Source: Methylobacterium sp. C25
GTDB taxonomy: Bacteria > Pseudomonadota > Alphaproteobacteria > Rhizobiales > Beijerinckiaceae
Assembly (NCBI RefSeq): GCF_021352225.1
Contig: NZ_JAAUVI010000002.1
Span: forward strand, 62,001 to 126,000
Direction of reading: 5' to 3'
Length of the DNA stretch: 64,000 nucleotides
The position numbers were made by a program, and so were the translations under genes. The notes under the pieces were generated by a model. It had not been told where the DNA came from and did no database searches. It saw only the letters and a program-made list of their open reading frames with translations. Shown here piece by piece: positions 16,274 through 24,283 of this stretch. Positions within the stretch are counted from its first letter, which is position 1. Each line of letters starts with the position of its first letter.

Positions 16274-17281
16274 CTATGAGCGGATTGCTGCCATGAGGCC
16301 GGTCAGACCGGACCAGTCGTCTTCGCCAGCGCCCGGCGTGGCGGCGGTATCGAGAGCAGCGCCTGGCGTACCCTTGATTTTGTTGATCCGGTCGCGCGCT
16401 GCGGAGCGCGTCATGCCGGACGCGACGAGCTGAAGCTCCATCGCTCGCAAATCATTGACGTCGCGAGCCTTTGCTCGAGCAGCGTCGTCGACCTTCGTCT
16501 TGTCGGCCGACATCATCTTGTCGGCGAAGCCCTTCTCGATGGCCTGAGACCCGCTCATGTAGGTCTCGTCATCCATCATCTTCACGATAGCCTTGGCGTC
16601 GAGCCCGGTACGTGCCGCGTAGACATCAGCCATAGCCCGGTCGAAAGGCTCCAGGAACGCAGCGGCCTCCAGGAAGTCGTGCCGGTTTCCGCCGGCGAAG
16701 ACCGCGCAGTTGTGGATCATGATGAAGCTGGCGGCGCTGATCTCGACCGTGTCAGCCGCCATCGTGATGATTGAAGCGGCCGAGGCGGCAATGCCCATCA
16801 CCTTGATGGTCACGTCGTAGGGGTGCTCGCGCAGCACGTTGTAGATCGCGATCCCCTCGAACATGTCGCCGCCAAAGGAATTTATGTGCACCTCGACGGG
16901 GCGGCCGCCGATCGCGCGGAGCTGCGCCGTTGTCTTCTTTGCGGTGATGCCGTCGCCGGTCCAGAAATCCTCGCCCACCATGCCGAACATCGTGATCACG
17001 TTGTCGTCGATCTCGACGGCCTGGATTCCCGCAGCTTCGGCATTCCAGCGCTCGATCACTGGCGCGGGCGTGAACGCCGAGACCTTCTTCACGGCGGGCA
17101 TCGGCAGCGCACCAGGACGGGTGCTCGGGTCGTTCTTCACTCGACCAATGATGCCGCGCGGACGCTGAGCCTTCACCAAGCTATTCAGCTCGCGGCTGCC
17201 GACCAGTTCAGGCCGGCCCTTCGTGGCTTCCTCGCCAGAAGGCTTCTGACCCTGGGTCGGCTTGCGGGTGTCTTCAGCCAT
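16274..17281 (-). CDS. Head maturation protease, ClpP-like (S14)
   Basis: 335 aa. ATG 17281 is preferred (GGAG nine nt upstream) over an ATG five codons earlier. The ClpP fold is visible: VHINSFGGDMFEGIAIYN (residues 131-148), GIAASAASIITMAAD with the probable nucleophile Ser167, and FIMIHN with His190. It should cleave the capsid delta domain during head maturation. The gene start precedes the portal stop, a tight overlap. Confidence 0.92.
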   Translation of the reverse strand: MAEDTRKPTQGQKPSGEEATKGRPELVGSRELNSLVKAQRPRGIIGRVKNDPSTRPGALPMPAVKKVSAFTPAPVIERWNAEAAGIQAVEIDDNVITMFGMVGEDFWTGDGITAKKTTAQLRAIGGRPVEVHINSFGGDMFEGIAIYNVLREHPYDVTIKVMGIAASAASIITMAADTVEISAASFIMIHNCAVFAGGNRHDFLEAAAFLEPFDRAMADVYAARTGLDAKAIVKMMDDETYMSGSQAIEKGFADKMMSADKTKVDDAARAKARDVNDLRAMELQLVASGMTRSAARDRINKIKGTPGAALDTAATPGAGEDDWSGLTGLMAAIRS

Positions 17282-18563
17282 TGCCAGGCGCTCCATTGTC
17301 GTTGAGCGGCGGACCGCCGTTGTGGCCCATCATCGGGTTGCTGAGCCGGTTGCCGTCGTCGTGGGCGGGCATATCGAGGGTCTCGCGGACCTCGTTCGGG
17401 GTCATCCAAGGCTGCTGACCGCCGGCGCCGAGCGCCTTCGCGAAATACTCGGCCTGGTCAGCCATCGAGCCGCGCAGTAGAGCGCCGGGATTGAACTTGG
17501 CCTCGTACTGCTCGGCCTCATCGTCATTGAGCAGAGCGACCTCGACCGCCTGCTGCCATGCCTCGAACCAGGGCCCGAGGGCGAAGGCGACGAAGAAGCG
17601 GCCAAGCGCCTCGATGCCCGACCCCCATGAGGTCTCGTCGACCATCAGGAGCGGCCTTGGTACGCCGAAGATCCGGGCGATCTCCTCGACCTGATAGCCC
17701 CGGGTTTCGTGGGACTGGGCGTCCTTCGCGTTCGCGCCGAGCGGCTTGTAGGTCAGCCCCTCTTCGAGGATCGGCGTGCCGCCGGCGTTGTCGGCGCCGG
17801 AGAAGCGGCCATCCCAGTAGCTCCGCAGATGCTTCAGCGCCGTTTCGCTGATCGTCTTCGGATGCTCGAGGGTCCCGTTGACGAAGCTGCCGTTCCGATA
17901 GAGCCGCGAGAGCGCTAGTTCGGCTGCAATCGCCAACCCGATCGCGTCTGCCGCTTGCCGGACCAGCGACATGCCGCACAGGCCGTCTTTCGACATGCTG
18001 CGGAGGTGGAAGACGTCGGGCGGGTCGAAGGTGCTCTGTGGCCCGTTGGTCGGGGTGTAGCGATACGACAGCGTAAGATCCGAGTTCTGGATAGGCCTCA
18101 CGAAGTCGGGATCGAGCGGGATGAGCTGCTCGACAGTCTTGTTGCGCATGCTTCGGTCGCGGGACCGCACGATGCGGGCGTATCCGTTGCCTTTCACCAG
18201 CGCCCGGTGCTGCATCAGCGTCCGGAAATCGTAGGCCGTTTGCCAGACATTCGGCTTGCGATGGAGCACCCTAAACAACGGAACGTCGCGGGCTTTCTCC
18301 TTCGTGGCCTTGTCGACGAGATGCAGCGGAAGCATCCCGATCGACTGAGAGATGAGGCTCACCGACCGAAACACGGCCGGATTGCGCATGGCTCGCTCGA
18401 CGCTGACCGTGATCCCGGACGCGGAGACCTGCCCTCCCCTCAGGTACTCGACGACAGCGGGGTCATCGAGGTCGAGGAACGACGCAGCCGCAAGCGGGAT
18501 CACGGGCATGGATGCCTGAGGTTCCGCCGCAGGGGCCGAGCGGAAGAGATCCAGAAGTCCCAT
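17274..18563 (-). CDS. Portal protein, HK97 family
   Basis: 429 aa. Conserved portal sequence includes NPAVFRSVSLISQSIGMLPLHL near residues 60-82, PLFRVLHRKPNVWQTAYDFR, GNGYARIVR, HLRSMSKDGLCGMS and later RIFGVPRPLLM. It forms the dodecameric DNA portal at the capsid vertex. It lies between TerL and protease, as in HK97 and gene transfer agents. Confidence 0.93.
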   Translation of the reverse strand: MGLLDLFRSAPAAEPQASMPVIPLAAASFLDLDDPAVVEYLRGGQVSASGITVSVERAMRNPAVFRSVSLISQSIGMLPLHLVDKATKEKARDVPLFRVLHRKPNVWQTAYDFRTLMQHRALVKGNGYARIVRSRDRSMRNKTVEQLIPLDPDFVRPIQNSDLTLSYRYTPTNGPQSTFDPPDVFHLRSMSKDGLCGMSLVRQAADAIGLAIAAELALSRLYRNGSFVNGTLEHPKTISETALKHLRSYWDGRFSGADNAGGTPILEEGLTYKPLGANAKDAQSHETRGYQVEEIARIFGVPRPLLMVDETSWGSGIEALGRFFVAFALGPWFEAWQQAVEVALLNDDEAEQYEAKFNPGALLRGSMADQAEYFAKALGAGGQQPWMTPNEVRETLDMPAHDDGNRLSNPMMGHNGGPPLNDNGAPGNG

Positions 18564-18573
18564 CCGCTATCCT

Positions 18574-20280
18574 TCAGACCATAAGGACGCCGCGGTCCTC
18601 GTAAACGGAGCGGGTGTTCACCGGCTCAGGGTTCAGCGACATCGGCACAACGGCGTCGAACAGCGCCATCACGGGATCGATTTTGGCGTCGCCTGCGTTC
18701 TGTTTCGTTGCGCGGATGCCGGTCGCGCTCGGCTCTATTTTCAGGTTCGACACGGACCAGGCCATGAGGCCGAGGCCGGCATGCCGAAGAGTCCCGTTCG
18801 CCAACTTCCGCTCTGCGGTCTTGATGGCGTTCATCATCCAGAGGCCCTGGGGGACACCAACGACCTGCTTCTCGTCTTGCGTCACGCCGATTTCGGCCAG
18901 CGCCTCGATGAACTCGCCGAGACCGGCCGGATCGACGCCCACGGTTGCTAGCAAGCCCGCAGCCTTCACGCGCGCTACGATCTCGACGATGGCGCTGATG
19001 TCGCCGAGTTCGTCATTGACGATCGTCAACTCTCCGGCCGCCCTGAACTCCTGCAGCTTCGTCGCGATCGACTTGCGCCGCGTCAGCACGCCCTCGTGGC
19101 ACCACGCGTGAGACCACGCGAGCCAGTCGCGGGTCACCTTTTCTCGCCCGAGCACGCAAAGCCCGAACAGATCGTCGAGACCGCCGCCGTCGATGCCGAT
19201 GCAGACGACTTCAGAGCGCTCGAGCACCGCATCGAGAGTGATCGTTGGGTCGGCGCCGCGGGACCAGAACTCGGCGCCAGGCCAGCGGTTTGCCCGAAGG
19301 TTCATCCCGATTTCGACGTTGAGATGCTTTGCCAGGAAGGTCCGGCGAGTGTCCTCGCCCTTCGCCTCTTCCTTCCGAAGCTCATCCTCCAGCCACTCCC
19401 GGCTCACTGACCGGTCAATATTCGGGTTCGTGATGTAGAAGTTGTCCGGGTCGAGGTAGGCCTTTGCCTCGATCATCGCCTTCGGGAACTCGTAGAGCAG
19501 GCCGAAGCTCTTCGGGTCGACGATCTTCCCGTCCCGCACGTCGCGGAAGTAGTCGAGCTTTGCCTTGAACACCCCTGCCGGCGGCTCGTCGCTCTGGGTC
19601 GAGAGCGAGATGACGAAGCCCTCGGGCCGAGACACCAGACCGCCCGTCGCCTCCCTTAGCATTGCGTCCGCCTTCGGGCGCTTTCCGAAGATCCAGAGCT
19701 CGTCGATCAGGATGCGGCCGGCCTTCTTGCCAGAGACTGTGTCCGTGTCGGCCGCGACCACCTTCAGCGCCGCGCGGGTGCTGAGATGCGTGATGGTCTT
19801 GAGATGGTCCTGCAGGTGAAGGAATCCGCCCTCGCCCTGCGACGCATCAAGCTCGGGGTCGGCCCGAACCATTGCAGCCGCGGGCTTGTAGGCGTTCTGC
19901 GCCACCTCGATCGTGGGCGCGAGGATCAGCACTTCTTCTTCGTGGCGCCAGTTGATGATGAGCGCCGTGAGCATGATGCCGGCGCCGAGGGTCGATTTGG
20001 TGTTCTTCTTGCTGATCAGCAGGAAGAAGTCCCGGATCAGCTGCTGACCCGTCTCTTCGTCATTGGCGCCGAAGATGGCGGCAACGAAATCGAACACCCA
20101 AGGCTCGCTCACCTCGCCGAAGGTCGGCTTTCCCGGCAGATCCACGACCCGCAGGGACTTGAAGACCCGCAGTGCGTCCTCTGCCGCCGCCGGGAAGAGC
20201 GGCTTGAACGGGATGAGCGACCGTCCGGCGACGATCCGCTTTTCCCAGTCCGGACACGCCGTGGTCCATTCGGGCCGCAT
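18574..20280 (-). CDS. Terminase large subunit
   Basis: 568 aa, ATG overlapping the small-subunit stop. Residues 87-100 (LLISKKNTKSTLGA) form the Walker A-like loop. RILIDELW (189-196) is Walker B with the catalytic Asp-Glu. The C-terminal nuclease half carries GIDGGGLDDLFGLCVLGRE. It is the packaging ATPase/nuclease acting with the portal. Confidence 0.95.
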   Translation of the reverse strand: MRPEWTTACPDWEKRIVAGRSLIPFKPLFPAAAEDALRVFKSLRVVDLPGKPTFGEVSEPWVFDFVAAIFGANDEETGQQLIRDFFLLISKKNTKSTLGAGIMLTALIINWRHEEEVLILAPTIEVAQNAYKPAAAMVRADPELDASQGEGGFLHLQDHLKTITHLSTRAALKVVAADTDTVSGKKAGRILIDELWIFGKRPKADAMLREATGGLVSRPEGFVISLSTQSDEPPAGVFKAKLDYFRDVRDGKIVDPKSFGLLYEFPKAMIEAKAYLDPDNFYITNPNIDRSVSREWLEDELRKEEAKGEDTRRTFLAKHLNVEIGMNLRANRWPGAEFWSRGADPTITLDAVLERSEVVCIGIDGGGLDDLFGLCVLGREKVTRDWLAWSHAWCHEGVLTRRKSIATKLQEFRAAGELTIVNDELGDISAIVEIVARVKAAGLLATVGVDPAGLGEFIEALAEIGVTQDEKQVVGVPQGLWMMNAIKTAERKLANGTLRHAGLGLMAWSVSNLKIEPSATGIRATKQNAGDAKIDPVMALFDAVVPMSLNPEPVNTRSVYEDRGVLMV

Positions 20281-20873
20281 CAGGAGCTGTGAACCAGCCT
20301 CGGCCCGTTACGCTGGGCGAACTTGCCGCCACCCGACAGCGCCTGATCGGCCGCACTCTGGCGCTGCTTCTTCTTGCCGTCGGGCGCCGAGGCCTCCGCA
20401 AAGGTCTTGGCGGCCAGGGCGAGGTTCTTCAGCGTCCCGGCACGGCTCGGCAGGCTGACCGCCTTCAGCATGGCGTCGCGGCGGCGCGCATCGTTCTTCC
20501 CGGTGGTAGCGTCCTCAATCGCTGTTTCGATCTCGCCAATGTTGGCGGTGTCGGCCTCAAGCTCGTCGAGCATGCGAACAGCGAGCTTCTGGCCTCGGCC
20601 GATGATGGCTTCGGGGCTCGCATCGAACTCTGCCGGAGCCGGGCGAATCCGCTCGACGATGGGTTCGACAGCGTCGGAATTGGGCTGTGCGGCCTGCGGA
20701 GCTGCCTGCGGAGCACCCTCGCCCCGGGGCGGCCACTTCTTCTCTTTGGCGCGGAGGCGGATGGCCTTATCCGAGATGCCGTACCAGCGAGCTATCTCCC
20801 TGATGGACTGATCGGTTTTCGAATACTCGCGCTCGACCGCCGCCCAGTCGATAGGTTTTTTTGCCTTGGCCAT
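20280..20873 (-). CDS. Terminase small subunit-like, HTH
   Basis: 197 aa from ATG 20873; an upstream start nine codons earlier is possible. Residues about 7-50 give a helix-turn-helix (WAAVEREYSKTDQSIREIARWYGISDKAIRLRAKE) like DNA-recognising small terminases. A Pro/Ala linker and a helical segment follow, with a basic Gln-Lys-rich C-terminus. Coupled to TerL. It probably recognises the packaging site. Confidence 0.8.
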   Translation of the reverse strand: MAKAKKPIDWAAVEREYSKTDQSIREIARWYGISDKAIRLRAKEKKWPPRGEGAPQAAPQAAQPNSDAVEPIVERIRPAPAEFDASPEAIIGRGQKLAVRMLDELEADTANIGEIETAIEDATTGKNDARRRDAMLKAVSLPSRAGTLKNLALAAKTFAEASAPDGKKKQRQSAADQALSGGGKFAQRNGPRLVHSS

Positions 20874-20979
20874 CACCCGCTGATCCGCGCTACTCCGCAC
20901 CCTTCGAAATCACCCACCAGGAAAAAATCTGCGAATGGGACCCATTGCGGTAGCGGAGGCCCTAGGCTGGGGACTTTCG

Positions 20980-20995
20980 ACCCCCCCAAGGGGGT
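20980..20995. repeat. ACCCCC...GGGGGT dyad upstream of terminase
   Basis: Six-bp arms with a four-base loop (CCAA), about 110 bp upstream of the terminase small subunit. cos or pac sites often lie here, and the nearby HNH gene is typical of cos packaging, but only position supports this. Confidence 0.3.
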
Positions 20996-21033
20996 GTCTT
21001 GGCTGGCCACCAGGGCGCATGTCATAGGGAGGC

Positions 21034-21231
21034 ATGACGACAGAAGTGCCGCACCCCTATTCCATCACCGTCGAACCGCTGACGAAGCCCCAAGGCCACT
21101 ACGGTTGGACGCTTAGGAAGCACGGAAAGCTCACCGAACGCTCAGACCGGGCATTCCCCAGTGAGAGCAAAGCCTTTGAGAGCGCCATGAAGGCAATTGA
21201 GCGCGATCAGGGCGGCTTCGAAATCCGGTAG
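21034..21231 (+). CDS. Small conserved-type hypothetical protein
   Basis: 65 aa with a strong AGGGAGGC directly before ATG 21034. Reads as a small folded domain (YGWTLRKHGKLTERSDRAFPSESKAFESAMKAIERDQ). It is plus-strand, between terminase and HNH genes, so it is transcribed against the packaging genes. No family is recognised. Confidence 0.65.
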   Translation: MTTEVPHPYSITVEPLTKPQGHYGWTLRKHGKLTERSDRAFPSESKAFESAMKAIERDQGGFEIR

Positions 21232-21252
21232 TCCTCAGATTCACCGACTGCA

Positions 21253-21468
21253 TTAGGTGTGAGGCCTCTCCGTCATCCTCTCGGCCCGAGCCCGCGCCGT
21301 CTTCACCTGATGGTGCTTCGGGCAGAGCGCCTGTCCGTTCGCCGGGTCGAGCGCCGCACCGCCGTCCTTCCGCTCAACGATGTGGTCGGCGTACAGCCTG
21401 ACGCCGCCGTTGCCTCCGCGAACGCCGCATCCGTGCCATTGGCACCGCCAGCCAGCACGTCGCTTCAC
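21253..21468 (-). CDS. HNH endonuclease next to terminase (packaging-type)
   Basis: 71 aa from GTG 21468. CQWHGCGV, YADHIVERKDGGAALDPANGQALCPKHHQVKT give the paired Cys, the DH of the HNH core, the Asn and the C-P-K-H-H end. HNH proteins beside terminase are part of cos-cleavage machines in many siphophages. The frame is open and protein-like for about 45 codons further upstream (RPAPKVADTQLQTAEHKAWALE) but without ATG, GTG or TTG. The annotated start may therefore be internal to a longer ancestral gene. Confidence 0.75.
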   Translation of the reverse strand: MKRRAGWRCQWHGCGVRGGNGGVRLYADHIVERKDGGAALDPANGQALCPKHHQVKTARARAERMTERPHT

Positions 21469-21621
21469 CTCTAAAGCCCAGGCTTTGTGTTCAGCCGTCT
21501 GGAGCTGGGTGTCAGCGACCTTCGGCGCCGGTCGAGCCGTCCGCGTGTCCAGCGTCGATAGACGGGAAGCTAAGATGGAGATGCGGGGGATTGTACTGCT
21601 TTCACCTCATTCCAGAGAAAC

Positions 21622-21780
21622 TTATGAGGCCAGGACTTTCGCCTTGCGCTCGCAGCGCTCTGCTACTTCCGCGCATTCTCGTGCTGCGCCATCGTATCCG
21701 CCACGACGCCACAGTCGCGCGGCGCGCCGCCAATGCGCGGCGCAGCGATGACAGGCTTCGAGGGCAGTCTCAGCTACCAT
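21622..21780 (-). CDS. Possible small helical Cys-containing protein
   Basis: 52 aa from ATG 21780: helical, Arg/Ala-rich with four Cys (EACHRCAAHW, ARECAEVAERCERK). Codon pattern is compatible with coding. It lies just downstream of the 3' half of the tRNA-like gene. Function unknown, and the gene could be spurious. The rest of 21,470-21,805 shows only the upstream extension of the HNH frame. Confidence 0.4.
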   Translation of the reverse strand: MVAETALEACHRCAAHWRRAARLWRRGGYDGAARECAEVAERCERKAKVLAS

Positions 21781-21806
21781 CCCATACCAACGGCAGCCAG
21801 CGGGCT

Positions 21807-21857
21807 CGGTTGCGGCGACTGGATTTGAACCAACGACCTTCAGGGTATGAGCCTGAC
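21807..21857 (-). pseudogene. 3' half of initiator tRNA-Met-like gene
   Basis: On the minus strand: anticodon stem TCAGG / CCTGA enclosing loop CTCATAC (CAT anticodon), variable loop AGGTC, T arm GTTGG-TTCAAAT-CCAGT, then CGCCGCA and A73-CC. The bases upstream do not form a D arm or a matching acceptor strand. The matching 5' half lies 296 nt away at 22,148-22,180. Confidence 0.7.
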
Positions 21858-21868
21858 CGGCTGTCAAG

Positions 21869-22081
21869 CTAGCGCAGGAGAAGGAAGGCGCTGGCGCCTA
21901 GGACTGCAAAGCTCAGCCAGAACCAGAACCGCCAGGGGTTTCCCTCTTTTGGGCCTCCGTACCGATCCACTGGCTTCAGGATCGGGCGGCGCTCCTCATA
22001 GCCAACCCCGAAGACGAAACTCACGACAAGCAGCAGGCATCCAAGGGCGGCTGCGAGTTCGATAAGCGATGTAAGGGACAT
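21869..22081 (-). CDS. Small membrane protein lying between tRNA halves
   Basis: 70 aa with two hydrophobic helices (residues about 6-27, LAAALGCLLLVVSFVFGVG; about 50-69, FWFWLSFAVLGASAFLLL), joined by a polar loop with Pro, Arg and Lys. GGGAAGG touches the ATG. The TAG stop is 12 nt from the 3' tRNA half. It is entirely inside the sequence that splits the initiator-tRNA-like gene. No family is recognised; it could be a holin-like or unknown membrane peptide. Confidence 0.6.
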   Translation of the reverse strand: MSLTSLIELAAALGCLLLVVSFVFGVGYEERRPILKPVDRYGGPKEGNPWRFWFWLSFAVLGASAFLLLR

Positions 22082-22099
22082 CCTTCCCGACTGGCGAAA

Positions 22100-22130
22100 G
22101 TGGCAAGCGTCGCATTAAGACGCTTGCCAC
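22100..22130. repeat. 12-bp perfect hairpin in tRNA-splitting segment
   Basis: GTGGCAAGCGTC, loop GCATTAA, GACGCTTGCCAC: a perfect 12-bp stem with a 7-nt loop. It lies between the 5' tRNA half and the membrane-protein ORF. No U-run follows on either strand, so an intrinsic terminator is not clear. Confidence 0.7.
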
Positions 22131-22147
22131 GCTCTCGGTTCCCAAGC

Positions 22148-22180
22148 GCCTGACGAGCTACCGGGCTGCTCTACGCCGAC
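22148..22180 (-). pseudogene. 5' half of initiator tRNA-Met-like gene
   Basis: Minus strand: acceptor strand GTCGGCG, TA, then GAGC-AGCCCGGTA-GCTC D arm with the A11-U24 pair typical of initiators, G26 and TCAGGC. The sequence then leaves tRNA consensus. Acceptor bases 3-7 pair with CGCCG of the 3' half 296 nt downstream, and G1:A72 is unpaired as in initiators; T2:C71 is a mismatch. GTCAGGC occurs at both junctions. Confidence 0.7.
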
Positions 22181-22223
22181 ATGAAGTTGGGGGGGGCAGC
22201 GGACACGAGCCGCCATTTTCGCC

Positions 22224-22239
22224 GCCTGAGACGCCTCAG
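22224..22239. repeat. Small hairpin CCTGAG-ACGC-CTCAGG
   Basis: A six-bp perfect stem with a four-base loop lies in the otherwise gene-free stretch between the HNH gene (stop at 22,359) and the 5' tRNA half. Apart from this hairpin and a run of seven or more G near 22,190, nothing else is recognised there. Confidence 0.5.
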
Positions 22240-22358
22240 GGGCAGGGCCACCAGCTCATCCTTCGACCCGCACGCGGGGAGTACAAGGGGCGTCGTCCTG
22301 CGTGCATACATCCCGCATTGCGGTTGTAAGTCAAGGGTTTCCGCGCGGAGGTAGCGTC

Positions 22359-22955
22359 TCACTTTGAATTTTGCGCCTCTGAGATTCTTTCCTGCAAAGC
22401 CTCAACCGTCAGCGGCGGATCGCTTGTGTGAACCATCCGATGGCAGTTGGAGCACAGAACCGTCACTTCCTCGACGGTCACGACTTTCGGCTGCGCTAAG
22501 CCCTTTGCAACAGGATTTAGGTGGTGGCATTCGATAAAACCGATGCCAATTTTTCCATAGAACTTCTCAAAATTAAACCCGCAAGCACGACATATAGTTT
22601 TGTATTTTTCTTTCGCCGCAGACACTAAGCCTTTATTGCGTGTAATGATTTGCACTTCTGACCATTTACGTCCACCTTCAGTATATTCACTACTTGATTC
22701 GTCTACATCAGAAACGCAAACAAAGCCAAGGCCTTCCAGAATAGTTCTCGAGTCTCTTGTGGTTTTCTCAGAAGGGGCAGCCGGGGGATTGCAGGACGCC
22801 GCATAAATTGCTTTTAAGTCATAAAAGTTGTTATCATACAATACATAATGACTTTTAGCGCCAACGCCGCGGGCGTACTTTTGCAAAAAAGCTTTTTTCT
22901 TAATAACCTTATATTCTTCGATGCGCTCGAGCACGGATTTTCTTGTTGGCGTCAT
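22359..22955 (-). CDS. HNH endonuclease, McrA-like
   Basis: 198 aa from ATG 22955; codons upstream of it belong to a transposase relic. The C-terminal half has CRACGFNFE, then IGFIECHHLNPVAKG, then VLCSNCHRMVH: a complete zinc-binding HNH with the catalytic His pair. The N-terminal part (KSVLERIEEY..., SHYVLYDNNFYDLKAIYAA) resembles a DNA- or target-recognition domain found in McrA-like restriction nucleases. The gene is clearly AT-richer than the phage backbone, suggesting recent transfer. A role in restricting modified or incoming DNA is inferred. Confidence 0.8.
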   Translation of the reverse strand: MTPTRKSVLERIEEYKVIKKKAFLQKYARGVGAKSHYVLYDNNFYDLKAIYAASCNPPAAPSEKTTRDSRTILEGLGFVCVSDVDESSSEYTEGGRKWSEVQIITRNKGLVSAAKEKYKTICRACGFNFEKFYGKIGIGFIECHHLNPVAKGLAQPKVVTVEEVTVLCSNCHRMVHTSDPPLTVEALQERISEAQNSK

Positions 22956-22962
22956 AGAAAAC

Positions 22963-23168
22963 TCAGTGCGCCTCTCGCTTCTTATAAGCTCCCCGCCTCC
23001 CCAGCTTCGGCGCTGCCGCCTCCGCAAGAGCTGCGATATCCTCCACGCTCTACAACCGATCCGACACGCCAACTGCCATAGCCGGGCTCATCCGATGCTT
23101 CTTGCGCAGCTTCACGAAGTTGTACCAGACCGTATAGAGCGCGACCATGTGCGCATGGTTCTTGAACT
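22963..23168 (-). pseudogene. Transposase C-terminal relic
   Basis: A frame reading KFKNHAHMVALYTVWYNFV, KLRKKHRMSPAMAVGVSDRL, stop (TAG at 23,050-23,052), then SVEDIAALAEAAAPKLGRRG ends at a TGA at 22,963. This matches the C-terminus of DDE transposases found widely in Hyphomicrobiales (NHxxxVALYxxxYNFxxxHK, TPAMAxGxSD). The N-terminal part is absent and an internal stop is present, so it is dead. It abuts the HNH gene and the 18-bp palindrome. Confidence 0.7.
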
Positions 23169-23171
23169 TTT

Positions 23172-23189
23172 ATGCTTGGCGCCAAGCAT
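23172..23189. repeat. 18-bp perfect palindrome ATGCTTGGC/GCCAAGCAT
   Basis: A loopless perfect palindrome between the stop of the XRE-ImmA gene (23,199) and the 5' edge of the transposase relic. It may be a transcription end, an operator or an insertion scar. Confidence 0.6.
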
Positions 23190-23198
23190 TGCGGGCAG

Positions 23199-24272
23199 TT
23201 AGCTCACTGCACGCAGATTGCCACGTGGGGATCGCTCAGGCGTCTCAACGACGCCAGCGAGGTTCCAGATAAGTCCCTCTAGCTCGTCGAGCGGTAGCCT
23301 CAACGCCTTCGCGATATCAGTTTTAGTTGTTCGTTCTTGCCATAGCTGCAGCAGTATCTTCTTCCAAACAATGGAAGTCTCCCGTTCTATGCCGACAGGC
23401 TCTTCAGAGCGATATCTTCTTTTTGTTAGTTCAATACAAAGGTTTTTGTACTGCCACTCTGTGACAATGCCAAGATTGTGCAGCCTATAAGCCATTGCCA
23501 TAGCCGAAACGCGCCAACGCATCTTTGCTTTAAGAACTATCTCTAACGATACAGGTCGCGGCATTCGCGCTTTGACGTCATTCTCTGGCATCAGGAATGC
23601 AGAAGCGAAAGCATCGGCTTCTCGCTCCGCCGCGCGAGACTCTTTTGGATCACCATGCTTATGCATAACAAGGTGCCCAAGCTCATGGGCAGTGTCGAAT
23701 ATACTGCTTTCAGCGGTTTTGAAGTTGTTCAGAAATACGAATGGCTTGTTATCTCGCCAAAACGAAAACGCATTAACTGATGCTGTATTTTCGGAGAGAG
23801 AGAAAACGCGGACACCCTGCGTCTCCAAGAGGCCAAGCATATTCCCGATTGGCCTCTCGCCGAGAGACCAATGCTGACGCAACAGCATAGCTGCAACGGA
23901 TGGACTTGTTTCGTAGCTTAGATCGATAAGATTGGCTTTAGGCAGACCAAAACGCGCTTCAACCCAATCGTTTAGCTGTAAGCCCAGCGAGCCAGCCGAG
24001 ATCGCCGCATCGCGTTCCCGCGCACTCATCTTTGAGAAGCTGCGGAAACTCACGGAGGCGGTATCAATCTCCTCGGGGTCTTGTTCGGTGAAAAACTCGA
24101 CGGGGAATCGCGTCGCCTTAGCGAGCTTGGCAATAGTCAGCTCGTCGGGCTCGTTATTGCCCTTCTCCAGGCGCGAGATCGTATCGACGGCAAGCTCTGC
24201 CTTTTCGGCAAGAGCCTTTCCCGTCATCCGCCGCCTTTTTCGGGCGAGGCTGAGTCTTTTCGCATTGAACAT
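23199..24272 (-). CDS. XRE HTH - ImmA/IrrE metallopeptidase fusion
   Basis: 357 aa. Residues 5-60 are an XRE HTH (SLARKRRRMTGKALAEKAE, VDTISRLEKGN). Residues about 110-235 form an ImmA/IrrE-type zinc peptidase: AHELGHLVMHKHG with HELGH at 196-200 and EREADAFASAFLMP supplying the third ligand. A C-terminal region of about 120 residues is winged-helix-like and ends at 23,199. This architecture is typical of regulators that cleave a partner or repressor on a signal, and occurs in toxin-antitoxin and defence loci. It lies 11 nt after the 203-aa gene, in one operon. AT-richer than the phage backbone. Confidence 0.9.
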   Translation of the reverse strand: MFNAKRLSLARKRRRMTGKALAEKAELAVDTISRLEKGNNEPDELTIAKLAKATRFPVEFFTEQDPEEIDTASVSFRSFSKMSARERDAAISAGSLGLQLNDWVEARFGLPKANLIDLSYETSPSVAAMLLRQHWSLGERPIGNMLGLLETQGVRVFSLSENTASVNAFSFWRDNKPFVFLNNFKTAESSIFDTAHELGHLVMHKHGDPKESRAAEREADAFASAFLMPENDVKARMPRPVSLEIVLKAKMRWRVSAMAMAYRLHNLGIVTEWQYKNLCIELTKRRYRSEEPVGIERETSIVWKKILLQLWQERTTKTDIAKALRLPLDELEGLIWNLAGVVETPERSPRGNLRAVS

Positions 24273-24283
24273 GGCTCGGTTCG

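Noticed and set aside
21852-22147. Group I intron in the initiator tRNA-like gene
   Set aside because: No group I core elements were recognised, the 5' junction does not end in U, and the direct GTCAGGC repeat at both junctions fits insertion better. It is kept only as an alternative hypothesis to test.
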